Positions 53,701 through 61,237 of a DNA stretch of 64,000 nt are shown one piece after another. Location: assembly GCA_003993805.1 (NCBI GenBank), contig RSEF01000001.1, positions 77,942,745-78,006,744 of the forward strand. Direction: 5' to 3'. Made by a program: the position numbers and the translations under genes. The notes beneath the pieces are model-generated. The model had not been told where the DNA came from and searched no databases. It saw only the letters and a list, made by a program, of their open reading frames with translations. The DNA is from Himantopus leucocephalus. Its lineage: Eukaryota; Chordata; Aves; Charadriiformes; Recurvirostridae. Each line of letters begins with the position of its first letter. Position 1 is the stretch's first letter.

Positions 53701-54695
53701 TCAAGCATACTTCTTAGCTGGGAAATCCCACTTTACTCAAAGTTTGAAGCCAGCCGGCCAGGAGCGGTAATGTTACGTGATTTTCCTACTCATCAGAGAA
53801 AATCAAATGAAGTATCTCGGTGGCGTTTTGTAGCAATCAGATCATTCTGGTGCACGTAATAGTATAACAAGGTAGGTATACTGATACCACAAGAGAGACA
53901 GTGGTTAGCTGAATAACTAAATTTATAACCAACTCCTACAGGAAAAAAGAAAAAGGTTTCTCTGCATACCTGCCTGCGTGTCTCTAGTTTGCATCACAGT
54001 GTATGTAAAGTTGTGCGCATGCTAGAAGCAGTTCTCAGAACCACTGGTTTCAATCAGTTCTAGTAAAACATCCAACTGGAATATAACAAGAAATTCTTAC
54101 CGGTACGCCTGCACAAGACAAACGTAATGTATCTCAGATGAGCTTCCTACTGCATACGATCTTTCTTTTCCTTCTTTGTTTTCCTTCTGATTTGTGTGAA
54201 AGCAGAACATTTACTTTTCACTCAACTCAGTAGCCTGGGATATTTATTCTGTTTTATCTGTGTGCTAGTGACCTGATCCAAGACTCCCACAGTCTTCGGT
54301 GGGCTTTGAATGAAGTCCTCGGCTGGGGAAGGAAAAGCGCTTGAATGCACTAGATTTTGTTGAAAGCACAGGATTAATTCTAAGATACCAGAGCAATTCC
54401 TCTGCTGGGCTTTCGCATACGTGCACACGTGTCTGCGTGCGCTGCGACAGACGGCAGAGGTGCGAGCCGTGCGGTCAGTGCAACAGAACCATGAACGCTT
54501 GTTTTACAATCCTTACGTGTAAGATCATACCACATCATTGATCCTGAAACTACTTTTTTTTTTTCCCCCTTTTATTATTGTAATTTCAGATTTTGCGTTG
54601 GAGACAAATTTTTCCTGAAGAACAACATGATTCTGTGCCAGACAGACTATGAGGAGGGTTTAATGAAAGAAGGTTATGCACCCCAGGTTCGCTGA
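5550..54695 (+). CDS. LMO3: LMO3, LIM domain only protein 3 (three joined coding exons)
   Basis: Joining 5550-5755, 45351-45476 and 54590-54695 gives 438 nt: 145 codons plus TGA. The protein has two tandem LIM domains and almost nothing else. LIM1 has putative zinc ligands C13, C16, H34, C37, C40, C43, C63 and D66. LIM2 has C77, C80, H99, C102, C105, C108, C127 and D130. The start ([13 protein letters not shown]) and end ([14 protein letters not shown]) are those I recognise as LMO3; the paralogue LMO1 has a different N-terminus and C-terminal tail. Both introns interrupt an arginine codon after its second base (phase 2), with consensus GT/AG borders. Known for the family: nuclear adaptors that bind LDB1 through the LIM domains and link bHLH and other transcription factors; LMO3 is mainly neural and is implicated in neuroblastoma with HEN2/NHLH2. 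All zinc ligands are present and no frame break is seen, so the gene appears functional. Confidence 0.97.
6305..6400 (+). repeat. Possible degenerate MIR-type SINE
   Basis: AACTCTGTGACCTGGGCGAG, then ATGCTGGGTAACCTGTTGTC follows the MIR pattern TGTGACCTTGGGCAAGTCACTTAACC. The flanking parts are too decayed to extend the match. Confidence 0.3.
7582..7595. repeat. Short (CA)n microsatellite
   Basis: This is a run of seven CA units. No function is suggested. Confidence 0.7.
9225..9248. repeat. Perfect 11-bp inverted repeat with a 2-nt centre
   Basis: The left arm GTTAACAGCCC (9225-9235) and right arm GGGCTGTTAAC (9238-9248) are exact complements around TT. A third GTTAAC follows at 9263-9268. 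It could be a dimeric protein-binding site or a chance palindrome. Confidence 0.9.
16179..16230. repeat. Imperfect hairpin, 52 nt
   Basis: The outer arms TTAAAACCAG (16179-16188) and CTGGTTTTAA (16221-16230) are perfectly complementary. So are the inner arms GCTGCAA (16197-16203) and TTGCAGC (16207-16213), with an ACA loop. The 7-8 nt between them pair poorly. It may be a relic MITE core or a short pre-miRNA-like stem; nothing shows transcription beyond the host intron. Confidence 0.8.
23405..23455. repeat. Purine-rich (A/G) tract
   Basis: This is an A-rich, then GGAGGAAGGGAGAAAAG-type, low-complexity stretch with no coding or RNA features. Confidence 0.7.
25624..25672 (-). mobile_element. 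CR1 LINE 3'-end fragment, avian type
   Basis: The + strand reads ATAGAATCATAGAATGG and then GAAGGGACCTTA. That is the complement of the 3' terminus of bird CR1 elements, which end in ATTCTATGATTCT repeats. Only about 50 bp are recognisable, so this is a strongly 5'-truncated, inactive copy. It is the best evidence for an avian genome. Confidence 0.8.
32750..33430. promoter_or_regulatory. Intronic CpG-rich block, candidate enhancer or alternative promoter
   Basis: This block is visibly richer in G+C and CpG than the surrounding sequence, with roughly 40 CpG by eye in under 700 bp, while neighbours are CpG-poor. It includes CAGGTGTGAA at 33181-33190 (an overlapping E-box and T-box half-site) and CAATTAG at 33314-33320 (a homeodomain core). 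No coding exon with good splice borders is apparent. A transcript starting here would skip coding exon 1 and so lack LIM1; an enhancer seems likelier than a productive promoter. Confidence 0.4.
33840..34560. promoter_or_regulatory. Candidate conserved noncoding element, AT-rich, intronic
   Basis: This is an AT-rich, non-repetitive stretch dense in homeodomain-type TAAT/ATTA cores, with an ATTGTTTG (SOX/FOX-like) site near 34106. It shows no low-complexity decay or recognisable transposon. The composition resembles conserved enhancers of developmental genes, but conservation cannot be seen from one genome. Open frames of 70 and 107 codons inside it have no domain features. Confidence 0.25.
35475..35600 (-). 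repeat. MIR-type SINE, minus strand
   Basis: The + strand reads AAGATGGGAAAATTGAGGTG, then TTTGCACAAGGCCACTTAGC, then AGCGACGAGGGATGGAGAC. This is the complement of the MIR core (normally GGGGAAACTGAGGC, then TTGCCCAAGGTCACACAGC). Confidence 0.6.
40315..40380. repeat. End of an old amniote palindromic repeat (hAT-like MITE type)
   Basis: AGGGCCAAATTCTGCCTTTC, then AGTGCATACAGCGTGAATTG resembles the terminal arm of an old self-complementary amniote repeat that starts GGGCCAAATTCTGCCCTCAG. The opposite arm is not clear here. The family attribution is from memory. Confidence 0.4.
40560..40655 (-). repeat. MIR-type SINE fragment, minus strand
   Basis: The + strand contains GTGAGTTGCCAGGGTCACCC, AGTTAGTGGTGAAGGCAAG and TTTAGAACCCAGCTCCC. 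This matches the complement of the MIR core (TTGCCCAAGGTCACACAGC, AGTAAGTGGCAGAGC, GAACCCAGG). Confidence 0.6.
41310..41383. repeat. Pyrimidine-rich (C/T) tract
   Basis: This is a long run of C and T with few interruptions, resembling a polypyrimidine tract but without a convincing exon after it. Confidence 0.6.
42400..42905. promoter_or_regulatory. Candidate conserved noncoding element, intronic
   Basis: This is non-repetitive sequence with clustered developmental-type motifs: GTTATTAACC near 42608, TAATTATGCA at 42627-42636, TAATTA at 42798-42803, TGATGATCAATGG at 42828-42840 (PBX/SOX-like) and CAATTGAAATTG near its end. It lies about 2.5 kb upstream of coding exon 2. The call rests on motif density only. 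Confidence 0.3.
45351..45476 (+). CDS. LMO3: LMO3 coding exon 2 (first two thirds of LIM2)
   Basis: The exon starts after the acceptor TTTCTGTATCTCCAG (AG at 45349-45350) and ends before the donor GTAAGAG at 45477. Its 126 nt complete codon 69 (Arg), encode residues 70-110 and give two bases of codon 111. It contains the spacer between the LIM domains and the LIM2 ligands C77, C80, H99, C102, C105 and C108. The length is a multiple of three, and both flanking introns are phase 2. Skipping this exon would therefore keep the frame but destroy LIM2. A 39.6 kb intron lies upstream and a 9.1 kb intron downstream. Confidence 0.96.
45590..45815 (+). repeat. MIR-type amniote SINE, relatively complete
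   Basis: It contains the ATGACCTTGGACAGAAAACTT core-region match, then GTGCCTCAAGTCCCACATC, then the tail AATATTTATAAAGGACTTTG with AGATCC and a short CATTATTAC end. This order is that of amniote MIR-family SINEs (tRNA-derived core plus LINE-like tail). It begins about 115 bp after the coding exon 2 donor. Divergence indicates an old insertion. Confidence 0.75.
48960..49400 (-). mobile_element. Old, degenerate CR1-like LINE 3' region
   Basis: Starting with ACAGGACTGAAAGAGATCTC and the segment AGCCTAGTCCCCTGGGG, the order of landmarks follows the complement of old sauropsid CR1 3' regions: an AGTTTTTCC segment near 49252, then CCCTTTCTTCTCTGTAAACA and TCCTCAG near 49317-49350. Divergence is high and no reading frame survives. 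The call is from memory of consensus landmarks. Confidence 0.5.
51105..51150. repeat. Second end of the same kind of palindromic repeat
   Basis: ATGCCCAAATTGTGCCCTGA, TTTACATCCTATGCCAATTC matches the GGCCAAATTCTGCCCTGA-TTTACACC arm of old amniote palindromic MITEs. Only one arm is recognisable. Confidence 0.4.
51610..51647. repeat. Poly(C) tract with an ambiguous base
   Basis: These are 38 positions of C interrupted only by an N at 51629. The N inside a homopolymer marks an uncertain base or closed gap, so the true length is unknown. It sits in intron 2 and has no effect on the coding sequence. Open frames crossing it are artefacts. Confidence 0.9.
52543..52572. repeat. Tandem duplication, 2 x 15 bp
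   Basis: GGACAAAAATACAAA occurs twice head to tail with no mismatch, which suggests a recent slippage event. Confidence 0.85.
53040..53590. promoter_or_regulatory. Candidate conserved noncoding element, about 1 kb before the last exon
   Basis: This is non-repetitive AT-rich sequence with repeated GATA/TATC cores (CTATCTGATAAAG near 53121), ACAAT motifs, and TAATTAGC and TTTAATTGGAATAA stretches. It does not resemble any repeat family I know and has no coding potential. It is proposed from composition and motif density only. Confidence 0.25.
54590..54695 (+). CDS. LMO3: LMO3 coding exon 3 (end of LIM2, C-terminal tail, stop)
   Basis: The exon follows a long pyrimidine tract (54553-54573) and the acceptor TAATTTCAG (AG at 54588-54589). 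The first base completes codon 111 (AG plus A, Arg). It then encodes residues 112-145, including the final LIM2 ligands C127 and D130 and the tail [14 protein letters not shown], and stops at TGA 54693-54695. This tail separates LMO3 from LMO1, whose C-terminus differs. The exon runs directly into the 3' UTR. Confidence 0.96.
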
Positions 54696-54823
54696 TCTGC
54701 TGCCACATCGTTAAGAATACAAAGCACTATGTTCTTTTATCTTTTTTGCTCAACATGTATATAAGAAATGACACAGGAACCTACTGAATAGCATAGATCT
54801 AGGGAGACAGAATGGTTGCGTGA

Positions 54824-54829
54824 AATAAA
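54824..54829 (+). promoter_or_regulatory. Proximal poly(A) signal AATAAA of LMO3
   Basis: This is a canonical AATAAA 129 nt after the stop codon, followed within about 15-30 nt by GT-rich sequence (TCTGTATGTAGTG). That is the arrangement expected of a functional cleavage site. Use of this site would give a very short 3' UTR. Confidence 0.5.
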
Positions 54830-55192
54830 AGGCGGACTGCATCTGTATGTAGTGAAAATTGCTCCAGTTCAGAGTTGAATGTTAATTAAAAAGGTACTGT
54901 ACATACAGCTGGATTCTTTTTGCTTGCTCTTGGGGTTTTTGGTTTGTTTGGGGTTTTTTTTGTTTCTTTTTGTGTCATTTGGCATGAGATGTTTATTTTG
55001 GACTATTGTATATAATGTATTGTAATATTTGAAGCACAAATGTAATACAGTTTTATTGTGTTACCATTTGTGTTCCTGTTTGCTTCTTTGTATTGTTGCA
55101 TTTAGTACAATCAGTGTCTAAACTTCCTGTATATTTATGCTTTCTGTACCTACCAGCTATTTTAAATGAGCTGTATCTTTCTAGTAAAAAGA

Positions 55193-55198
55193 ATTAAA
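55193..55198 (+). promoter_or_regulatory. Distal candidate poly(A) signal ATTAAA of LMO3
   Basis: This is the commonest variant poly(A) hexamer, about 500 nt after the stop. The downstream sequence is not clearly GT-rich, so this is weaker than the proximal site. A second ATTAAA lies at 55250-55255. Confidence 0.35.
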
Positions 55199-55583
55199 GA
55201 GCAAATCCCAACCATTATGCTACACTTAGAGCTTAAGAATACTGTTTACATTAAAACTATTTAGAAAACTAGTAACTCTAGCAGCACCTGCTGCTAATGA
55301 TGCTATGGTTAAGGGTCTATCAGCACTTCTGTTATAAGCCTCTATTTTTCAGGGGTTAAGCATCTGCTGTTTAACTGCATAGATTTTCGTCAAAGAGCAC
55401 TTTTATTTTACTACAAAATTTTGAAAAACAAATCTGACTGGTTTGGGATATATTATAAAAGGTGCAAAAGTTAATGATTTTGGGTGCTGCTTTTGTGCCC
55501 CTTAGGCATTCAAAATGCCTGGATTTGATTTTTAATTTAGCTGGAAGTTAAGCCCTAATGCAAACCAGTGCCTCTGGGTATCT

Positions 55584-55617
55584 TATTTTATATATATATA
55601 TATATAAAATATATATG
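55584..55617. repeat. (TA)n microsatellite, self-complementary
   Basis: This is an ATTTTA-(TA)n-TAAAAT palindromic AT tract a few hundred bases beyond the likely end of the LMO3 transcript. Confidence 0.8.
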
Positions 55618-55699
55618 TTATTTTTCTGAAATCATTTAATTTGGGGGGGGAGGAAAGGGAGAGGACTTCTGTTTATATACATTTTTAAAATTTGAGGGG

Positions 55700-55744
55700 T
55701 CTTTCTCTCTCTCCCTCTCTCTCTTTCCTTTTTCTTTTTTTTTT
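55700..55744. repeat. (CT)n-rich low-complexity tract
   Basis: These are CTCTCTCTCC-type repeats passing into a T run. Confidence 0.7.
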
Positions 55745-56336
55745 AAATCAGAGCTTAACCCTAAAGTTTTCTGGGGCTGTGTCCTCAACAAAGCCTGGAA
55801 AAAAGTGAAAGTAGAAGGCACTGTAAACAGCCCCCTCTAAAGGGCTTATTTACATTAAGGAAATGACCCCCAAGCTGACACTAGGAGAGGGACTGGTTAC
55901 TAACTACCCACCTCAGTGAATACTGAAAGTAATTTAAATGCTGATGTGGATGGGGCAAAACTTTGAAATATCAATACAGAAAGTGAGAGCTCCACTGCAC
56001 AGGTACTTTGCTATCCCTGCCAGCATCCTACAGGTTTGTCCCATCAATACTGGCAATTAAAATCCTTTTGACAGAGGTGGAGTCACTGCTGACAGCTACT
56101 GTTGGCAAGCAGTCCATTTTCTAGGAGAGGTGGACCTCTGTTTTTAAAGCCAGGCAGCTATTGCATCAGCAGGATGTCCCTAAGCGCTCATGTCCCTGAC
56201 AGAGCTTACAGGTGTTTGGCAAAGGAAAGCAGGATGAATGTTTAAAAAGTTGCTAAATGCATATTTAATTCTTTTCTCTTTGCCACTGTAATCTAGCCCA
56301 CCAGGAAAGCAGCCTGCATTTAAAAAACAACATTAA

Positions 56337-56392
56337 GAAAAAAAAGAAAAGAAAAAAAGGAGGAAAAAAAAAAGAAAGAAAGAAAAGAAACC
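56337..56392. repeat. A-rich (AAAG)n-type tract
   Basis: This is a low-complexity A/G run containing AAAGAAAGAAAG units. It could be a decayed poly(A) tail, but no retroelement body is recognised upstream. Confidence 0.7.
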
Positions 56393-57104
56393 CACTATAC
56401 CCTGTGTTACTATTAAGCTAAACTTTTGGTTTTATTTAGGCTAAGAACCCCCACGTCTGCTCAAGTTCAGTGCTGTCCTTACCTGCTCTTCCTGTCCCGT
56501 TGCGCAGTTTCAACATGTTTTTCCTGGGGATGGGGAAAGAAACTTTGTAATCCAGTGGAGTAATTCCTCTAGTGTATGGTTTGGAGTACACTGCACAGTG
56601 GCTTGATTTAGAAATGGATATTTAATTCTAATGACTGTTGTTACGGTGTGGTTTTGTTCCTGGCTGTGAACCCTTTTAAAAATAAGCATGGCTCGCAAAA
56701 CTTGACTTTGACTCATACAGGACCAGTAAGAAATGCAACGATTCCTCAGGCTGTTCTTGCTAATTAGAAGAAATAGCTCCACGTAGTTTTTCAAATGAAA
56801 TTTAGCCCTATTTTGTGTACTATCTTCCATCCTAACCTTGAGCACAAGTCTCTCTTTCACTCCCTTCCACAGTCCCTTAATGTCTATGGGATAACAAAGC
56901 AGTGGATGTCAGAGGTACTATTAGGCTCTTCCAGATCTACTTCAAGTGCAATAAACAAGTTGTCCTTTCCATGAAGGTGAGGATGGCCAGAATGGGAAGA
57001 ATCATGTTATCTTACATTGATTCCAATTTCAATTTTCTCCTCCAGCCTCTGTTGCGTCTTTCAGTTAGAAGCCAGAAAGATGTCTCTTCTGCTTTCCAGT
57101 AGTA

Positions 57105-57315
57105 GACTACAGACTGGAGAGAAATCCCTGGTTCCAAAACAGGGCTGGGGAACAAGAAAGAAGGGACCTTGGTTCTGTCTTTGACTTGCTGTAAGCTTGG
57201 GCAAGTCACTCAGCTCTGTGCCTCAGTTGCCCCCGTCTGCCAAATGGGGCTAATGCATACACTGCTTTTGTAAAGCATTTTTGGCTCTTCAGAAAACCAA
57301 GAGCTATGCATGCAA
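57105..57315 (+). repeat. MIR-type SINE
   Basis: The line GCTTGGGCAAGTCACTCAGC, TCTGTGCCTCAGTTGCCC, CTGCCAAATGGGGCTAATGC is the classic MIR core and 3' part, followed by GTAAAGCATTTTTGGCTC. This is one of the clearest relic repeats in the window. Confidence 0.8.
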
Positions 57316-59589
57316 ATGTTGCTAGTAGCATTAGGACATTCTGGGAGAAGCAGAGCATTCATATGTGCAGTAGGTAACCACAGATCTGAGGTAGGAAAGC
57401 ACCAAAACCAACTAAGCCGGTGGAAGGCTTTGTTGGGGATGGAGGCAACTACACACTAATAGTCCTGTAAATGCTAAAGTGCTCTCTCGTTACCACAAAG
57501 TGCCACTGCTCAGCTCTTTATGGGGCAAATTAAGAGAGTGGATTGGGAAAATAGTGGCTTATTGTTACACGCCATGTTACTCATATGTGCATGTGTGTGC
57601 TTTGTGACATATGCTCAAAATGGGGAAGAGGAGGGTGGTTCTGCTACGGAGAAAAAAATAGCCTCACCATTCTATCAACCTTAATTGATGCAAGGATAAA
57701 GAAATGTTGATATGCTTGTTTGAAGTGCTGCAACGGTATGGCATTGCTTTGAGCACTTTAAGCTCATCTATCTTATTCACATACATATCTAAAATTTGTG
57801 TGTAGAGGATACACTATAAACTTAGGTTTGAGGTAGGTCAAAGATCGATTACACATTTTCCTGTACTTCAAACTTCCATCTTGCCTGGCTGTCAAAATAA
57901 TAACTGGGAGTTGAAATATTTAATGGAAACATTTACAACTCCAATAAGTATAATAAAAGTATAATATCATAAGACAATATTGAAGAGAGATTATCTGCCA
58001 GACTGCTGTATTGATCTTTTTGACAGAGGTCTAGACCATTCCTTTGGGTTGCTTTTCGTTATCTACCTTAGGTTTTCTTCTCCCGCGCTGTGTGTGTCAA
58101 CACGCTGTCTGTATACAGCAAACGTTCTGCTAGTGACCATTGCTCAGTGTATGCTCATTTGCCAGACAGGCACGCTTCCACTTCTATCTCCTATCTTGAG
58201 GGTATTTTACCTCTATCTGTACAAATCTCTAAGTTTAGCCAGACAAAAATAATGACAACAATAATTTTAAAAATCTATTATTTTGGGGTTGCTGTTTTTT
58301 AAGCCACATGGAAAAGTATAAATTATCAAACCTTGATTTTCAACCGTTGAAAGCTCCTCTGCCAACCGTAACCTGGTGTGCCTGTTATCTGCCACGACTG
58401 GTGATGAATCAGGACAGCCTGGATTCTGCAGAAGCAATGACCAAGGCTAAAAGTTGATCTGTTTCATAATTGTATTTTTATCTTGTTTAACATATTTTCT
58501 GGGTTGGTTGGGGTTTTTTTTAAGCACACCTTCTTGCCTCTTCCTACCCTCCCAAAATGCTCAAATTTATGCTCATGTAATGTAAATAAAGAAAAATCAT
58601 CGAGCGACCCCTCAAATGTTCCTAATTGCCTACATATAAAAAGACTTGAGGAAAACAGATTGAAAAGTGGACAGTGAGAAGGGAGACTGTGGGGAAAAGA
58701 AACAAACAGAGACTGTGGCAAGGTTTTGCCTGTACAGACAAAAAGTACTTTAAAGGCTTTTTTCAACGTAATATACAGCAGCTTCTTATAATTTTCTCAG
58801 CAGTAGGTAGTTTACAGTCATCTGTACCTAGAACAAATCTTGTCAAAAATGAAGGTCTGTAGTGATTGCTGGGTATAATTTTATACATTTAGCTGATTCT
58901 TCTGAAAGCTTCCACTGTGCTGCTGTTGTCAGACTAAATTATCAATTTAGCCATTTGTTGTTTAATGAATAAAAAACTCCTATGGCATTGGAGATGTCGT
59001 GGTTTCAATAAAGCAAAAGCTTTAACAACTCAAACTACAGAAAGCAAAGTGTGTACTGTATATAAGAACAGTGTTTTTATTCTTTTAAATACCACTTTAG
59101 ATAAAAAAAACCCAATTACATATTCACTTAATACATTTCTTCTACTTCAGTCCAATGATGCAGACCAAACCTGTTTACTGTTCACTTCAGTACCTTGCAA
59201 AAGGAAACCAAAATACAATATGTGCAAGATAATAGGCCATTAGCACAAACATGCTCCCAGTAAAAATCTTTTGTGTAGGCACCCTTTCCAGAAGCTGCCA
59301 ATTGTGGGTGATAGAAGTATTGTAAAGGAAGTGATTTTAATACTATTTAAGGCATTAAAAGCTGAAGAATATCTGTTTAAAGCCTTAAAGTAAGGGTAGC
59401 ATGTATGTAATACCTTTTAAAATGCCCTTCTGCTGATTTATATTCATCCTGAACCCGCTAATAATGAGTATACATAAGCAAATACCGTCTTCCACCTATT
59501 CAGCATGTCATTGGTATGAAAGCCCCAGAAAATATCTCACGTAATCAGTGTGTTCAGAGAGTTATCTAGCACAAATTACTCATTAACTC

Positions 59590-59795
59590 AATAGCACATA
59601 ATAAAAAAGAACATCAATTAATTAATGAGTCACCCTCAGATCACTTTGATTACAACACAGCTCTGTTGAAACAGCAGTTATAAATGGAGCTGCCTCTCTT
59701 TATTCATTGTTTGCAATTGGCCCATTATTTTGCAGAGACCAGTGTCATATTTAACACATGCCTGCAGGTAATTGTGTGATTAGTTTCATAAATGA
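59590..59795. promoter_or_regulatory. Candidate conserved noncoding element downstream of LMO3
   Basis: This is a compact run of homeodomain and TGAGTCA-type motifs (ATTAATTAATGAGTCACC near 59615) followed by ATTGTTTGCAATTGG and GGTAATTGTGTGATTAG. It is flanked by less structured sequence and is not a recognised repeat. Function is inferred from motif density alone. Confidence 0.25.
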
Positions 59796-60039
59796 AGATG
59801 CAGAGGGAGAAGGCGGAGTGTCTTGCTCTGGAGTCGAGTCTGAAGATGCAGGAATCCACCGTACCTCCTGCAACCTGCTGTGCCAGCAGACCTCCGCAGC
59901 GCCCACGAGGCCAGCCTGCCTCCGGACTGCAAGGTCTTGGTGACAGGGCAACACTCAGATCTACCCGTACTGACCTCCACTTTAACCTGAAGGTCTCAAA
60001 ACCCTGGGCAAAGACCTTTGACTTAGGCCTCCCAACAGG

Positions 60040-60150
60040 CCACGTTGCTGGTATTTCATGGAGAAGAATACAGAGGAGGAGAGGTTAAGTGGGCTGCCCA
60101 AGACCATGCAGCAAGTCTGCGCTCCTCAAACCCCACTATTAGCATGACTT
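60040..60150 (-). repeat. MIR-type SINE fragment, minus strand
   Basis: The + strand segment GAGAGGTTAAGTGGGCTGCC, CAAGACCATGCAGCAAGTCT corresponds to the complement of the MIR core (GAGGTTAAGTGACTTGCCCA, AGGTCACACAGC). The surrounding 300 bp is somewhat GC-rich. Confidence 0.55.
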
Positions 60151-61209
60151 GTAAGACTTCACACAAGCGGTCCATCCTGGGCCTTGCCAAGACCAGCTCC
60201 AGCACTACGCTTGGAGCAACACATGCAAACTCCTCCTCAATGCTCAGGGATGGACCGAGGAGCAAGGAGAGGCTGAACATCCAGAGCTTAATTGTGGTGA
60301 ACTGTGTTTGGTGAATACGAGCTGGGGAGGCGAGTGAGGAGGGCTGGCTGGTTTATTTTTAAAAGTTTTTTAGAGGAAAGATGAATAAAATAACACAAAG
60401 TCACCACCTAAAGTTCCGAAACTATCTTGGTTAAATGCCATTCCAATAAGCTTATAGTGTAATTATAACAGTTCCCTTAGGTAAGTAAGAAACATCTGTT
60501 AGTAACACATAGCAGGTGTTAGCAATTACACATACTGATTTTTTTAAAGTGTTTTTAATTAAAAAGAATTCTGTTTTCTGAAAAGGAAAGCATGGTAAGT
60601 CCAAACAAGCTTTTGTTTGTGTGGCTCTAGATCATGTAGTATGCAAAACGATAAAGGTAAAATCAACTTAAATTAGCAAGGGTTTGCACATTTGACTCCA
60701 GATTATTGCAATCAAAACCAAATTGGGATTCGCTGCATTATTGTAAAGCACGTAACATTAGTATTCTAAGCAAAGTCTCATCTAACGTATGAAATCCATA
60801 CAGTTCATGTAATCACTGAATACATCTAACTAGGGCATTTGAACCTAGGAAGATTGCCATAGTTAAGCAAAATATGAGAGGTGGTGTAAGAAAAAAGCAA
60901 ATTGCAAGGAATTCTGTATAATAGTTTCTTCACATTCCCTTTGTCCCACTACTGGGAAACAGTTTCTAAATTATGTTAGAGCAAAATCAAACTATGTTGT
61001 CAAATCACTTTGAAAAACTAGCCAAGAGCAATTTACATTTAGCAGTGTGATATGTTGTGCCATTGAGCAATACTAAGAAAGAGCCACATTGGAAGGCCAA
61101 CTATTTAGAGGTGTTTTTGATCCAAATTAAAAGATAATGAGATGACAAATTTGTTTCCCTGTCCTGATGCTATCTCTCCACAGATGCCAAGATTAGGATA
61201 TCAAGCATA

Positions 61210-61237
61210 TCAGGATTTAAATCTCAGGATTTAAATC
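61210..61237. repeat. Tandem duplication, 2 x 14 bp
   Basis: TCAGGATTTAAATC is repeated exactly head to tail. Confidence 0.85.

Larger units (their letters stand above)
45477..54589 (+). other. LMO3 intron between coding exons 2 and 3
   Basis: This is 9.1 kb of intron in phase 2. It contains a well-preserved MIR-type SINE starting about 120 bp after the donor, an old CR1 relic on the minus strand (about 48.96-49.40 kb), an old palindromic-repeat end near 51.1 kb, a 38-bp C tract with an ambiguous base at 51629, a tandem 15-bp duplication at 52543-52572, and a candidate conserved element at 53.04-53.59 kb. No gene is seen in it. Confidence 0.8.
54696..55215 (+). other. LMO3: LMO3 3' UTR (distal end uncertain)
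   Basis: This AT-rich sequence continues the terminal exon after the stop codon. It contains AATAAA at 54824-54829 followed by GT-rich sequence, ATTAAA at 55193-55198, another ATTAAA at 55250-55255, and two exact TGTATATA Pumilio-type motifs (54756-54763 and 55007-55014). The end given here is the most distal site I consider reasonable. The true transcript may end earlier, near 54.85 kb, or run considerably further, since brain-expressed genes often have long 3' UTRs. Confidence 0.6.

Noticed and set aside
59792..60314. Open frames of 98 and 89 codons in a GC-richer patch
   Set aside because: The patch overlaps a MIR-type relic at about 60.04-60.15 kb and has overlapping open frames on both strands. 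No protein is recognisable.
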